Assembly (NCBI GenBank): GCA_027064585.1
Contig: JAMOPI010000036.1
Location: 127,777-191,776 of the forward strand
Direction of reading: 5' to 3'
DNA length: 64,000 nt
Origin: Candidatus Desulfofervidaceae bacterium
GTDB lineage: Bacteria; Desulfobacterota; Desulfofervidia; Desulfofervidales; Desulfofervidaceae
Part shown: positions 9,098 through 18,136 of the stretch, in pieces
Position numbering within the stretch: position 1 is the first letter of the stretch
Layout: every line of letters starts with the position of its first letter
The notes under the pieces: model-generated
What the model was told of the DNA's origin: nothing
The model's input: the letters and a program-made list of their open reading frames with translations, nothing else
The model's database searches: none
Position numbers and translations under genes: made by a program

Positions 9098-9178
9098 CTT
9101 TCTCCCTCACTGAATTTATAGCTAACCGCATAACTTTACGTATTTTGTGGAGTCTTTGCCTTCCAAGGCCCAATCATA

Positions 9179-9210
9179 ATTATAGCGCCTCCGCTCGCTC
9201 GTGCGGTCAA
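9179..9210 (-). promoter_or_regulatory. Candidate repeat-borne promoter facing fabZ
   Basis: On the minus strand TTGACC (9205-9210) is followed after 20 bases by a perfect TATAAT (9179-9184), about 80 bp upstream of the fabZ start. The boxes are near consensus but the 20-base spacing is longer than the sigma-70 optimum of 17, so strength is uncertain. The same pair at the same spacing occurs in the other two copies of the element. Confidence 0.4.
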
Positions 9211-9311
9211 GACCAAGCCCTACGGGTGGTCTTCGTCCAGCCTTCCGCACAAATTCCTTTTTGAGGCCAGAAGGAAGAAAGTAAATTCATCAATTTTTGC
9301 GGAATACTATA
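9181..9311 (-). repeat. Intergenic inverted-repeat element, copy C (inner module only)
   Basis: 131 bp flanked by imperfect terminal inverted repeats: TATAGCGCCTCCGC on the plus strand at 9181 and, reading the minus strand from 9311, TATAGTATTCCGC. On the minus strand its left arm continues as AAAAATTGATGAATTT, shared with copies A and B. The core differs from theirs but can pair with itself: GTGCGG with CCGCAC, and inside that AAGACCA with TGGTCTT. The outer arms and terminator-like hairpin found in A and B are absent. Minus-strand TTGACC (9205-9210) and TATAAT (9179-9184) are present. Confidence 0.75.
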
Positions 9312-9322
9312 ATAATTCATCG

Positions 9323-10357
9323 TTAATCATTCTCTATTAACCCTTTAACCCTCTCCAACTCCTTCTCTAAATTCCTTATTTTATTGAGCAACTCAGGCAA
9401 TTTAGGCAGAATACTGACTACGCGCAAATAGGTATGATAAGGCATGGCTGGAATGCCAGAACCAACCATTGCTCCTTCTGGTAGAGATTTGGGCACACCT
9501 GTCTTGGCTCCTACTTTAACTCTATCGCCAATAGTAATATGACCTACTACCCCCACTTGACCAGCTAGGGTAACCTTATTTCCAATCTTGGTACTACCCG
9601 CAATGCCTACTTGCGAAACAAGAATGGTATCCTCACCTACCTCTACATTATGTCCGAGCTGCACTAGGTTGTCTATTTTTGTGCCTCTTTTAATCCTTGT
9701 TTCACCCAAGGCCGCCCGGTCAATGGTTGTATTGGCTCCAATCTCCACATCATCTTCAATGACGACAATCCCCATTTGGGGAATCTTGGTATATTTTCCT
9801 TCTTCATCCGGAGCAAAGCCAAAACCGTCGCTGCCAATCACTGCGCCACTATGAATAATTACTCTCTTACCAATCCTACAACCAGCCAAAATAGAAACAT
9901 TGGAGTAAACAATCGTTTTTTCCCCAATGACTACCTTAGGGCCAATGTAAACACCTGGAAAGATGATAGCTTCGTCTCCTATTTCAGCCTCTTCGTCAAT
10001 GTAGGCTTGAGGATAAATGGTTACATTTTTTCCTAAACGCACTCCTTGGGCAATAAAGGCCTTTTCACTAATTCCCTTAAAAGGATAGGGCCACTTATAG
10101 AACAATTGGGCTACGCGGGCATAGGCCAGATAAGGACTGGTCGTTTTGATTATTGGAATGGAAATATTTTTTATATCAGGCGGCACGATAACAGCACTGG
10201 CCTTGGTAGAACTCAGATATTGTTTATATTTTTTGTTGGCCAAGAAGGAAATGTCTCCCTCTTTGGCCTGGTCAAGGGGAGCAATACCCCTAATTTCTAT
10301 CTCCCCATCCCCTATTAATTCTCCGTTTATGAAACGGGCAATTTCTCCTAGTTTCAT
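9323..10357 (-). CDS. lpxD: UDP-3-O-(3-hydroxyacyl)glucosamine N-acyltransferase
   Basis: About 344 residues. LpxD adds the second acyl chain in lipid A synthesis. The N-terminal uridine-binding domain ([18 protein letters not shown]) is followed by many hexapeptide repeats and a short C-terminal coiled helix. The catalytic-histidine motif [11 protein letters not shown] is present. I chose the ATG at 10357, one base after the skp stop, because family members begin with this MKLGEIA-like sequence. A longer frame back to 10396 would only add a basic 13-residue tail overlapping skp. Confidence 0.93.
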   Translation of the reverse strand: MKLGEIARFINGELIGDGEIEIRGIAPLDQAKEGDISFLANKKYKQYLSSTKASAVIVPPDIKNISIPIIKTTSPYLAYARVAQLFYKWPYPFKGISEKAFIAQGVRLGKNVTIYPQAYIDEEAEIGDEAIIFPGVYIGPKVVIGEKTIVYSNVSILAGCRIGKRVIIHSGAVIGSDGFGFAPDEEGKYTKIPQMGIVVIEDDVEIGANTTIDRAALGETRIKRGTKIDNLVQLGHNVEVGEDTILVSQVGIAGSTKIGNKVTLAGQVGVVGHITIGDRVKVGAKTGVPKSLPEGAMVGSGIPAMPYHTYLRVVSILPKLPELLNKIRNLEKELERVKGLIEND

Positions 10358-10358
10358 C

Positions 10359-10898
10359 TTACTTTGCCTTCTTTTGACCCTTTTTCCATTCGGCATTATA
10401 AAGCTTTACTACTTTATCAGTAATGTCTATTCCATGTTCGTAACACACAATCCCGGCATTGTTTTTCTCAAACACGACTAAATAACCTTCTTTTTTCCGA
10501 ATTTCTTCGGCCACCCGCTGTAGATCCCGTAAAATGGGCTGAATGGCCTCATATTCAGCCCTAGTCATTTCTTGTTTATAGTCTTGATATAAATCCTGAA
10601 AATCTCTCAATTTCCTTTTATACTCTCTTTCTTTATCCCTCTTTGCATCCAAGCTAAGCATTAAACTTTGTTTTTCCAGCTCCTGTTTCAATTTTTCTAA
10701 CTCCTTTTGCCTCGCATCAAGATCTTTCTTCATCTTTTCAAACTTTTTCTGCAATCTTGCCTTAGCTACTTTTCCTGCTTCACACATATTAAGGGCCTTT
10801 TGCATGTCAACAATAGCAATTTTGAAATTACTCGCCCAAATGGGTGTCGCGAGAAGACATAGACAACAAAAAATTACTGCCAATCTTACCTTTTTCAT
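10359..10898 (-). CDS. skp: Periplasmic chaperone Skp/OmpH
   Basis: 179 residues with a signal peptide ([22 protein letters not shown], cleavage near residue 23) and a strongly charged coiled coil from about residue 40 to 110. This matches Skp/OmpH, a trimeric chaperone that carries unfolded outer-membrane proteins across the periplasm to BamA. The bamA-skp-lpxD order on one strand is the classic arrangement. A 59 bp gap containing its own ribosome-binding site separates it from bamA. Confidence 0.9.
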   Translation of the reverse strand: MKKVRLAVIFCCLCLLATPIWASNFKIAIVDMQKALNMCEAGKVAKARLQKKFEKMKKDLDARQKELEKLKQELEKQSLMLSLDAKRDKEREYKRKLRDFQDLYQDYKQEMTRAEYEAIQPILRDLQRVAEEIRKKEGYLVVFEKNNAGIVCYEHGIDITDKVVKLYNAEWKKGQKKAK

Positions 10899-10957
10899 TG
10901 TTTACCTCCTAATTCATTATTTTAAAAAAAGCAAATTGTTCAACTAGCTTTCAAATT

Positions 10958-13567
10958 TTAGAAAAATGTCCCCATGGCAAATTCCCAGTTACTGGTAGAT
11001 TCACCGGCTTCTGCATCAAGGGCCCGCGCCCATTCTAAACGTATCGGTCCCATGGGAGAAAACCATCTAATTCCTACTCCTACGCTCTTTTTCAGATGGC
11101 TGAAATCAAAAGCCTGATTCACATCGTATACATTACCCACATCAAAAAAGACCACCCCTATCAAACGCACCTTTTTCACTAGAGGAAAGCGGTATTCTAG
11201 ATTACATAGCGCCATTTTATTCCCACCAATCCTGTCTCCTGTTTTAGGATCTCGCGGACTGATCGTAGCAAAGTCATATCCTCTAATGGTATAAGGCCCA
11301 CCTAAATAGTATTTTTCAAACAAAGGTAAAATCCCTCCATGGCGTTTGTCAATATAACCAACCCGCGTGCGAATGAAACCTACTGTATCCCAAAATAAAG
11401 GGATAAACACCGAAGCAGAACCTTCATAGCGTGTAAAGGCACTGTCTCCGCCTAATGGTCCGCCGGCATATTCAACAGTAGCAGAAAGAACTGTGCCTCT
11501 GCTCGGATTAAAAAAGCGGTTTCTGGTATCTCTTTTCCAGGCCAAACTAATGCTGCTAGTCGTTATACCTTCCGCCAGCTCTTTAATATAAAGAGAGGCA
11601 CCTTCGCTAAAATCAGAAGTCTTAGCATCTTCATAACGATAAGTTCCGTAAATTCTCGAAAAATGTCCAACAGGATAGCTCAGTCTAATTTCTCCTCCAG
11701 AACTTTCCTTAGTATAGTCAATATATTCTGTATCCCATTTAAAAATTTCAAAACCTGTTGATAATTTTGTATCCATAAAATAAGGTTCAGTAAAGTCAAA
11801 GATGTATCTTTTAGTAATACTGCCCACATAGCCTCGTAAAGTGACTCGCTGTCCGCGACCTAGAAAGTTGCGTTGAGTAATATCAGCCGTAACGACGAGC
11901 TTTTCCACCGAGCTATACCCTGCGCCAAGGGAGAAAGAACCAGTAGGCTGTTCCTTTACCTTTATTTTAATATTTACTTCGCTTGACTCCTTTCCCTTTT
12001 CTGTTTCAACTTGGACATCTTCAAAATACCCCAGTCGGCGTAAGGCATTTATACTTTCTTCCACCTTCTTTTTGCTAAAAATCTCTCCTTCTTTTATCCA
12101 TAGTTCCCTTCTTATTACCTTATCCCGTGTTTTTGTATTACCTACAATTTCTATCCGATTAATATAGACCTTAGGCCCTTTTTTGATCTGATAGCTAATA
12201 TCCATTAGCCTCTTGTGTGGATGGGGAGTAAGCTTAGGATCAATCTCTACATAGGCAAAGCCTTCGTTAGCGTAAATATCAGAAAGGGCAAAAATGTCCT
12301 TTTGTAACTTTTCCCGACTATAAATATCCCCTGGCTTAAGATTTAACTTCTTTTTTAATTCAAAAGCAGGTTTTATTAAATCACCTTTAAGTTCCACCTT
12401 ACCCACACGGTATTGCACCCCTTCTTCTATAGGAAAAATGAGGTATATTTCTCTTCCCTTGCGTTCAATACGGGGTTCTCCTACCTTGGCGTTGATATAA
12501 CCGTGATTGTAATAAAAATTGGCAATCCGGTTAACATCATTTTCCAATTCGTCCCTTTTTAACTTGCCTGAACCAGTCAAAAAGGACAAAAACCAATGTT
12601 CTTTATTTTTTAAAAGCTTTTTTAAGGTCTTATCAGAAAAGGCCTTATTCCCTTCAAATATGATTTTTTTAATATAAGCCTTTCCCCCTTCCTTAATCCG
12701 AAAGACGACTTTTACTGATTGTTTATCAATAGGGATGACTTCATAATTTACCTCAGCGTCAAAATATCCCTCTTTTTCATAAAGAGTCTTAATTTGCTTA
12801 ACTGATTTGGTAAGAAGATCTTGTTTAAAAATAGAATTTACCTTTAAGGCAATGACCTCTTTTATTTTCTCTTCAGAAATATGTTTGTTCCCCTTAATTA
12901 TGATCTGTTTCACTAAAGGTTTTTCGGTAACAATAAACCTAATCAGCTTTCCTTGAGGTAGGTCTTCTACCTCTACTTTTATATCCCTGAAATAGCCCAT
13001 TTTAAAAATGGCCTTAATATCTTGACGAATTAACCTGGGATTAAATAACCCTCCTTTTTTTGTTTTAATAACTGCCAAAATAGCATCGGTATCTATTCCT
13101 TTGTTGCCCACAATCTCTACCTTGGCTACCTTTTCCTTTTTAAAGAGTTTTAATAAAATTTCCTCAGTAAACTTCTTTACCGCTTGATCAAGTTTATTCA
13201 AAGAAGGAATTTCTGCATAGGCCGAAAAAGAGGGTCTGATTCCCCCGGTTTCTATCACCACTGCATCTAAACTCCATTTTTTCCCAAACTGGATCAATGT
13301 CCCCATAATAACGTAGTCAACACCTAAGGCATTGGCCTTTTTTCTTGCTATTTTTTCATTTTTGGGAATATGGCCTTTCCAAGGAACAACTTGCACCTTG
13401 TCTGGAGGCAAGTTAGCAATCAACTTTTGTTGAATCTTTTCGCTTAATCCCTCTATTGCCTTTTGCGCATATATCTTAAAAGGAGGAACAGTAACCCTCA
13501 ATATCTCTTCCGCAAAGGCAGACGAAGCAATGAGCCATATAAAAAGGAAAATAATCCATCTCCGCAT
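10958..13567 (-). CDS. bamA: Outer membrane protein assembly factor BamA
   Basis: About 869 residues. Signal peptide, then a region of about 140 residues with a TolB-N/FlgO-like character, a series of POTRA domains (about 150-545) and a 16-strand beta-barrel ending in a C-terminal aromatic (FAMGTFF). The barrel contains an IRGYD motif (the conserved RGF/RGY loop) near residue 765. BamA inserts beta-barrel proteins into the outer membrane. An ATG at 13576 overlaps the lolD stop, but the AGGAG sequence spaces better for the ATG at 13567. Neighbours lolD, skp and lpx genes fit. Confidence 0.93.
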   Translation of the reverse strand: MRRWIIFLFIWLIASSAFAEEILRVTVPPFKIYAQKAIEGLSEKIQQKLIANLPPDKVQVVPWKGHIPKNEKIARKKANALGVDYVIMGTLIQFGKKWSLDAVVIETGGIRPSFSAYAEIPSLNKLDQAVKKFTEEILLKLFKKEKVAKVEIVGNKGIDTDAILAVIKTKKGGLFNPRLIRQDIKAIFKMGYFRDIKVEVEDLPQGKLIRFIVTEKPLVKQIIIKGNKHISEEKIKEVIALKVNSIFKQDLLTKSVKQIKTLYEKEGYFDAEVNYEVIPIDKQSVKVVFRIKEGGKAYIKKIIFEGNKAFSDKTLKKLLKNKEHWFLSFLTGSGKLKRDELENDVNRIANFYYNHGYINAKVGEPRIERKGREIYLIFPIEEGVQYRVGKVELKGDLIKPAFELKKKLNLKPGDIYSREKLQKDIFALSDIYANEGFAYVEIDPKLTPHPHKRLMDISYQIKKGPKVYINRIEIVGNTKTRDKVIRRELWIKEGEIFSKKKVEESINALRRLGYFEDVQVETEKGKESSEVNIKIKVKEQPTGSFSLGAGYSSVEKLVVTADITQRNFLGRGQRVTLRGYVGSITKRYIFDFTEPYFMDTKLSTGFEIFKWDTEYIDYTKESSGGEIRLSYPVGHFSRIYGTYRYEDAKTSDFSEGASLYIKELAEGITTSSISLAWKRDTRNRFFNPSRGTVLSATVEYAGGPLGGDSAFTRYEGSASVFIPLFWDTVGFIRTRVGYIDKRHGGILPLFEKYYLGGPYTIRGYDFATISPRDPKTGDRIGGNKMALCNLEYRFPLVKKVRLIGVVFFDVGNVYDVNQAFDFSHLKKSVGVGIRWFSPMGPIRLEWARALDAEAGESTSNWEFAMGTFF

Positions 13568-13572
13568 AAAGG

Positions 13573-14262
13573 TCATTCTCCTTTCTTTAGATGTAACTGA
13601 CCATGGCTTAATTCATACCATAAAGGAAAAGAAGAGGCTAGTTTTAAATTATGAGTCGCCACAATTAAAGTCATGCCTTTCCTCTTTTGCAGAGAAAATA
13701 AAAGTTCTTTTACCTTTTCGGCCGTTTTCTCATCTAAACTTCCTGTTGGTTCATCGGCTAAAACTATTTCTGGCTCTAAAATCAAGGCCCTAGCAATAGT
13801 CACCCGTTGTTGTTCTCCTCCTGAGAGTTCTCCTATTTGATAATGCAGTTTATCTTTTAATCCAACCTCGTCTAATAACTCCTCTGCCTTTAGGGCTGCC
13901 TTTTTTTTGGTCCAGCCAGCGATTAAGGCAGGTAGCATTACATTTTCTAAGGCATTGAATTCCAAAAGAAGATAATGAAACTGAAAGATAAAACCTATTT
14001 TTTGGTTCCGAAACTGCGCTAAGGACTTGGCCGAAAGACAAAAAAGATCATTTCCTTTATAAAAAACCTGTCCTGCCGTTGGTTTTTCCAATGTTCCTAA
14101 AATATGCAAAAGAGTGGATTTACCAACACCTGACGCCCCTGTAATAACAATTCTATCGCCAGCATAAACATCTAAATTTATTCCTTTCAATACTTCAATG
14201 AGTTCACTTTTTTGGTGAAAGCTTTTTTTTACTCTTTTTATTTTAAGTAAAATTTCTCTCAT
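13573..14262 (-). CDS. lolD: Lipoprotein-releasing ABC transporter ATPase
   Basis: 229 residues, an ABC ATPase with Walker A GASGVGKST (about residue 40), Q-loop, signature LSGGEQQRV, Walker B IVLADEPTGSLD and H-loop ATHN. This is the MacB/LolD branch. LolD powers extraction of lipoproteins from the inner membrane by the LolC/E permease encoded just upstream. The 31 bp gap to lolC and the overlap or abutment with bamA suggest one lysS-lolC-lolD-bamA transcription unit. Confidence 0.9.
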   Translation of the reverse strand: MREILLKIKRVKKSFHQKSELIEVLKGINLDVYAGDRIVITGASGVGKSTLLHILGTLEKPTAGQVFYKGNDLFCLSAKSLAQFRNQKIGFIFQFHYLLLEFNALENVMLPALIAGWTKKKAALKAEELLDEVGLKDKLHYQIGELSGGEQQRVTIARALILEPEIVLADEPTGSLDEKTAEKVKELLFSLQKRKGMTLIVATHNLKLASSFPLWYELSHGQLHLKKGE

Positions 14263-14293
14263 CCTTTTAAACTAATTTAAAGTTTAATAAACT

Positions 14294-15541
14294 TCATTCA
14301 TACCGAATGGCCTCTACCGGGTCAAGCCGTGCTGCCTGTTTAGCTGGATAAATAGTCCCAAGAAGGCTTAGGATAATTGCTCCTACGCAGACAAAGAAAA
14401 CATCTGTAAATTTAATCTCTACAGGTAAGGTAGAAATATAATAAACATCCTGAGGGAGATGAATAAAATGATAATGTTTAAGTAACAAGCAAATGCCCAA
14501 ACCACCCATAAGACCTATTGCCGTGCCGATAAGACCAATAATTAACCCCTGAAACACAAATATCTTAAGGATATTTTTGTCTGTTGCTCCCATAGCCTTT
14601 AGAATAGCAATATCTTTTTTCTTTTCCATCACCATCATAATCAAGGTGCTAGCAATATTAAAGGCAGCAACCACAACAATAAGGCTAAGAATAATAAACA
14701 TAGTTACCTTTTCCAGCTTAAGGGCTGAAAAAAGGCTTTTATACATATCCATCCAATCACGTGTCCAAAAAGGAAAACCAAGTCTCTTTTGAATCTGCTG
14801 TGCAATTTTTTTGGCCTTAAAGATGTCCTTTACTTTTACTTCTAGCCCTGAAACCGCATTCCCGAGGTCAAAAAAACTTTGTGCTTCTTTAAGATTAATA
14901 TAGGCTAAAGAAGAATCGTATTCATACATTCCCGTAACAAAGATTCCATAGACCAAAAATTTCTTTACCTTAGGAATCTGCCCCATGGGCGTAATCTGCC
15001 CGAAAGGAGAAATAACACTTACTTCATCCCCTATCCATACTCCCAAATTTTTGGCCAACTCTTTTCCTAAAATAATAGCTGGTAAAGTCTGCCCTTTTTT
15101 TGTTTTGGGTTCATCTTTCAAACAGTTTAAATTTCCTAATTTTAAAGTAGACTTTAAATTTGTCACTCTAGCAGTTGTATCCGGTTCTATGCCCTTTAAT
15201 ACTGCCCCTGCCACCCTTTGCCCAGAGCTAATCATTACTTGCGAATAAACAAAAGGAGCTACAGCAACAACATTTTTTACTTCTTTTACTTGCTGGGTAA
15301 TCTTTTCATAATTTGCAAAAGGTCCTCTTAGGTTTAAAACAAAGATGTGGGCATTAATGCCCAAAATTTTACTTCGTATCTCTCTCTGAAATCCTGACAT
15401 TACGGCCAAGACGATGATAAGGGTCATTACCCCCACGATGACCCCAAGGACAGAAATAAGGGTAATAAGGGAGACAAACCTTTGTTTGTGTCTTCCTTTT
15501 AAATATTTAAGACTGATAAAAAGTTCGTAGGGAAATTTCAT
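14294..15541 (-). CDS. lolC: Lipoprotein-releasing system permease LolC/LolE
   Basis: 415 residues with one N-terminal membrane helix (about 22-48), a large periplasmic domain and three C-terminal helices, the FtsX/MacB-type layout of LolC/E. The N-terminus PYELFISLKYLKGRHKQRF is typical. Only one permease gene is present, so it probably forms a homodimer, as proposed for bacteria with a single LolC/E (LolF-like). Its ATG lies against the stop of lysS (1 bp shared). Confidence 0.9.
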   Translation of the reverse strand: MKFPYELFISLKYLKGRHKQRFVSLITLISVLGVIVGVMTLIIVLAVMSGFQREIRSKILGINAHIFVLNLRGPFANYEKITQQVKEVKNVVAVAPFVYSQVMISSGQRVAGAVLKGIEPDTTARVTNLKSTLKLGNLNCLKDEPKTKKGQTLPAIILGKELAKNLGVWIGDEVSVISPFGQITPMGQIPKVKKFLVYGIFVTGMYEYDSSLAYINLKEAQSFFDLGNAVSGLEVKVKDIFKAKKIAQQIQKRLGFPFWTRDWMDMYKSLFSALKLEKVTMFIILSLIVVVAAFNIASTLIMMVMEKKKDIAILKAMGATDKNILKIFVFQGLIIGLIGTAIGLMGGLGICLLLKHYHFIHLPQDVYYISTLPVEIKFTDVFFVCVGAIILSLLGTIYPAKQAARLDPVEAIRYE

Positions 15542-17016
15542 TATTTCTCTGGTCTTAAATGGGGAAATAGGATGACATCCCGTATAGAAGGAGCATCAGT
15601 AAGGATCATCACTAGCCGATCAATGCCAATTCCTTCCCCTGCAGTCGGAGGCATACCGTACTCAAGGGCAACAATGTAGTCCTCATCAATAGGATGAGCT
15701 TCTTCATCTCCTATTTTACGCATTTCCATCTGTTGTAAAAAACGCTGGCGCTGATCCTCTGGGTCATTTAATTCAGAAAAACCATTGGCCACTTCCTTTC
15801 CCGCAATAAACAGTTCAAACCGATCGGTAATTTCTGGGTTTTCATCATTACGCCTGGCCAAAGGAGATACCTCTACTGGATAACCCACAACAAAGGTCGG
15901 CTGAATCAATTTGGGCTCAACCAGCTTTTCAAAAAGCTTGGCCAAGGCCTTTCCTACCCCTTCCCCTGGACGCAGTTTTGCTCCCAATTTTTTAGCATAC
16001 GCAATTGTTGCCTCTGGGTCCTTTAAAATCTCCTCTGACACCTGTCCAATTTCCTTTAGACTTCCTCTAAAATCAACCCGCCTCCAAGGCGGAGTAAGGT
16101 CAATTTCCTCGCCCTGATAAGTAATCTTCTTTGTTCCCAGTACCTTATCGGCCAACTGTGGAATCAACTCTTCGGTTAGGGCCATCAAGTCTTCGTAGGT
16201 TGCATAGGCCTGATAAAATTCAAGCATAGTGAACTCAGGGTTATGATCAATATCTATCCCTTCATTTCTAAAGTTACGATTGATTTCAAATACCCGATCA
16301 AAACCACCTACCAAAAGTCGCTTTAAATATAGCTCTGGTGCAATCCGCAAGTATAAGGTAATGCCTAAGGCGTTGTGATAGGTCTCAAAAGGTTTCGCTA
16401 ATGCCCCTCCTGGAATAACCTGCATCATGGGGGTTTCTACCTCCAGAAACTCCCTATCAGTAAGAAATTGGCGAACAAATTGTATAATTTTAGTGCGTTT
16501 TAAAAACCTTTTTTTAGAAATAGGATTAACTATTAAATCTAAGTAACGCTGACGATAACGTAATTCTATATCTTTTAGACCATGATACTTTTCTGGGAGG
16601 GGACGCAGAGACTTGGTGAGCAGACGAAAGTCTTCTACAAGTAAGGTCAATTCTCCAGTTTTGGTGCGAAAAAGATGACCGCAGAGCCCAATGATGTCTC
16701 CAATATCAAGGAGTTTAAAGATTTCGTATTTTTCCTTACCCAGGACATCCTGCTTAAAATACGCTTGGAGTTTTCCTGTAGCGTCCTGAAAATGAATAAA
16801 AGCCGCCCGACCAAATCGACGCAAAGCCACTATCCGCCCAGCCAGACAAAAGGTCTTTTTTAGGGCTAAAAGTTCTTCTTCACTCGTTTCCCCATATTGG
16901 GCCCATATTTCTCCCACCCGATGGGTAGGTTTAAAATCATTAGGATATAACTTTACCCCCTTCTCTAATAGCTTCTTCGCCTTTTCTTTCCGCTGCTGGA
17001 TTAACTTTTCCTCCAT
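15541..17016 (-). CDS. lysS: Lysyl-tRNA synthetase, class II
   Basis: 491 residues. An N-terminal OB-fold anticodon-binding domain (IVALRRFGRAAFIHFQD) is followed by the class II catalytic core: motif 2 FRNEGIDIDHNPEFTMLE near residue 255 and motif 3 GEGIGIDRLVMILTD near residue 455. It charges tRNA-Lys. The start ATG has a nearby AGGAG. It heads the lolC-lolD-bamA-lpx series, an order seen in several deltaproteobacterial genomes, and faces the rpsF operon across a 457 bp divergent gap that contains repeat copy A. Confidence 0.95.
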   Translation of the reverse strand: MEEKLIQQRKEKAKKLLEKGVKLYPNDFKPTHRVGEIWAQYGETSEEELLALKKTFCLAGRIVALRRFGRAAFIHFQDATGKLQAYFKQDVLGKEKYEIFKLLDIGDIIGLCGHLFRTKTGELTLLVEDFRLLTKSLRPLPEKYHGLKDIELRYRQRYLDLIVNPISKKRFLKRTKIIQFVRQFLTDREFLEVETPMMQVIPGGALAKPFETYHNALGITLYLRIAPELYLKRLLVGGFDRVFEINRNFRNEGIDIDHNPEFTMLEFYQAYATYEDLMALTEELIPQLADKVLGTKKITYQGEEIDLTPPWRRVDFRGSLKEIGQVSEEILKDPEATIAYAKKLGAKLRPGEGVGKALAKLFEKLVEPKLIQPTFVVGYPVEVSPLARRNDENPEITDRFELFIAGKEVANGFSELNDPEDQRQRFLQQMEMRKIGDEEAHPIDEDYIVALEYGMPPTAGEGIGIDRLVMILTDAPSIRDVILFPHLRPEK

Positions 17017-17226
17017 GCTTTCCTCCTTAAAGCGTCGGCAACAATAACTACTTTATTTTTCTCCACCCGTCAACCTATTTCCCGTGATTGATCTATAGTA
17101 TCCCGCAAAAATTAATGAGTTTCCCTTCCTCCTTACTTACAGGAATTATACGCCAAGGCCTCGTTAGATGCTCAAGGGGCTATGCCCGCTTCGTTCGCTA
17201 TAGACCTGCGTCCTGCGGGCTTGGCC

Positions 17227-17258
17227 TTGACTACATAAGCGAGCGGAGGCACTATAAT
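17227..17258 (+). promoter_or_regulatory. Repeat-borne promoter-like pair (copy A)
   Basis: TTGACT (17227-17232), 20 bases, then a perfect TATAAT (17253-17258), conserved in position in all three repeat copies. Transcription from it would run into the hairpin at 17281-17313 after about 50 bases. Spacing is longer than optimal, so activity is uncertain. Confidence 0.35.
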
Positions 17259-17280
17259 TGGACTTGAGGAAAAGATAAAT

Positions 17281-17313
17281 GCTTTTCACCTGTTAGGTAA
17301 AAGGCGTTTTTTT
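17281..17313 (+). terminator. Rho-independent-terminator-like hairpin in repeat copy A
   Basis: Arms GCTTTTCACC and GGTAAAAGGC enclose a five-base loop and are followed by seven T's. Copy B has a hairpin at the same place whose outer stem is ATAT/ATAT instead of GC/GC, so pairing is kept while sequence changes. No plus-strand gene lies upstream, so it would terminate a transcript begun inside the element. Confidence 0.55.
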
Positions 17314-17416
17314 GAAAAATCGCTTTATTACAGCCTACTTGCGGGCTATATTGGAGGGCAATCACGGATTTTGTGTTCCTCTTGAATAATCCGCTAACTC
17401 ATTGTATATTGTGTGC

Positions 17417-17445
17417 TTGACAAACAAAGGTAAGTGTAATATATC
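17417..17445 (+). promoter_or_regulatory. Sigma-70-type promoter of the rpsF operon
   Basis: TTGACA (17417-17422), a 17-base spacer, then TATATC (17440-17445). The rpsF ATG lies about 28 bp downstream of the -10 box, behind a strong AGGGAGGTGA ribosome-binding site. It drives rpsF-rpsR-rplI-dnaB. Confidence 0.7.
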
Positions 17446-17473
17446 AAGGCGAATTTTAGAAAGGGAGGTGACG

Positions 17474-17815
17474 ATGAAATTAAGAGAATATGAAACTGTG
17501 ATCGTGGCCGATCCGGATCTTGCTGAGGAGCAGTTAGAAGATCTAATTACCAAGTTTAAAAACATCATTACCCGGGATAACGGAATTGTAAAAGAGGTGG
17601 AGAAGTGGGGCTTAAAGGAGTTGGCCTTTAAGGTAAAACATAAAAAGAAGGGTTATTATTTTGTCCTTCATTATTATGGTGAACCCAACATCGTAGAAGA
17701 AGTGGAAAGAAATGTTAAGATAGACGACCGTATTATCCGCTTCCTCACCTTTAAGGTATCTAAGAAAGAATTTAACCGGGAAGAAATAGAAGCTCAACTT
17801 AAAGAGGCAGCATAA
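17474..17815 (+). CDS. rpsF: 30S ribosomal protein S6
   Basis: 113 residues. S6 binds 16S rRNA together with S18 in the platform of the small subunit. The sequence LREYETVIVADPDLAEEQLE and the later WGLKELAFKVKHKKKGYYF segment are clear S6 marks. The ATG at 17474 is chosen because it follows a strong AGGGAGGTGA site and begins the conserved family sequence. The frame is open upstream to 17402, but that stretch overlaps the promoter. It is followed by rpsR and rplI, the usual S6-S18-L9 operon. Confidence 0.95.
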   Translation: MKLREYETVIVADPDLAEEQLEDLITKFKNIITRDNGIVKEVEKWGLKELAFKVKHKKKGYYFVLHYYGEPNIVEEVERNVKIDDRIIRFLTFKVSKKEFNREEIEAQLKEAA

Positions 17816-17869
17816 AAAGGATTGTGTTTCTTAGTTACTTTATAAATATTTTTAAGGAGGGAAAGACAT

Positions 17870-18121
17870 ATGGCCAATCCCAATGCGCCAAGGCGTAGGT
17901 TTTATGTCAGAAGGAAGTTCTGTCGGTTTTGCGCCGATCCTAATTTAAAGATCTCTTATCGCAATGTAGACATCTTAAGGCAATTTATTACCGACCGGGG
18001 TAAAATCATTCCCAGGCGAATTTCCGGTAATTGTGCCCGGCATCAGCGCCAGCTTACCTTGGCTATCAAGCGGGCAAGACACTTGGCCCTTTTACCCTAT
18101 ACAACTGTTGGTCACGAATAA
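17870..18121 (+). CDS. rpsR: 30S ribosomal protein S18
   Basis: 83 residues. S18 forms a heterodimer with S6 on the ribosomal platform. The zinc-binding form is present: CRFC near residue 18 and NCARHQ near residue 57. The basic RNA-binding core and the [20 protein letters not shown] stretch match the family. An AAGGAGGGAAAG site precedes the ATG, and rplI follows 15 bp downstream. Confidence 0.96.
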   Translation: MANPNAPRRRFYVRRKFCRFCADPNLKISYRNVDILRQFITDRGKIIPRRISGNCARHQRQLTLAIKRARHLALLPYTTVGHE

Positions 18122-18136
18122 AAGCGGAGGTAGTCA

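Larger units (their letters stand above)
9098..9322. other. lpxD-fabZ intergenic region carrying repeat copy C
   Basis: This 225 bp gap interrupts the otherwise tightly packed lpx operon. Most of it (9181-9311) is the third copy of the intergenic element described at 17.1 and 43.8 kb, in minus orientation. The remaining 80 bp next to fabZ contains only its ribosome-binding site as a recognisable signal. Confidence 0.7.
17074..17375 (+). repeat. Intergenic inverted-repeat element, copy A (full length, about 300 bp)
   Basis: Shared with copy B at 43763-44038 over both ends. Outer termini are inverted: the left end reads CCGTGATTG (17082-17090) and the right end reads CAATCACGG (17359-17367). 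Within it, an inner module (17094-17256) is bounded by TATAGTATCCCGC and the inverse of GCGGAGGCACTATA. The centre (about 17137-17226) is not homologous to the other copies but contains pairing arms (CAAGGCC with GGCCTTG). No coding potential was seen, so it resembles a MITE or a mobile structured-RNA element. Confidence 0.75.
17017..17473. other. Divergent lysS-rpsF intergenic region
   Basis: 457 bp without a gene. It holds repeat copy A (17074-17375), including a terminator-like hairpin, and then the rpsF promoter (17417-17445) and ribosome-binding site. I found no ORF or tRNA-like structure in it. Confidence 0.75.

Noticed and set aside
17074-17375. Repeat copy A as an attenuator of rpsF
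   Set aside because: The hairpin ends before the rpsF promoter at 17417, so it cannot act on a message started there; copy B precedes an unrelated gene.
17402-17473. A longer rpsF start at 17402
   Set aside because: It covers the promoter and the Shine-Dalgarno site. S6 proteins begin at the ATG at 17474.
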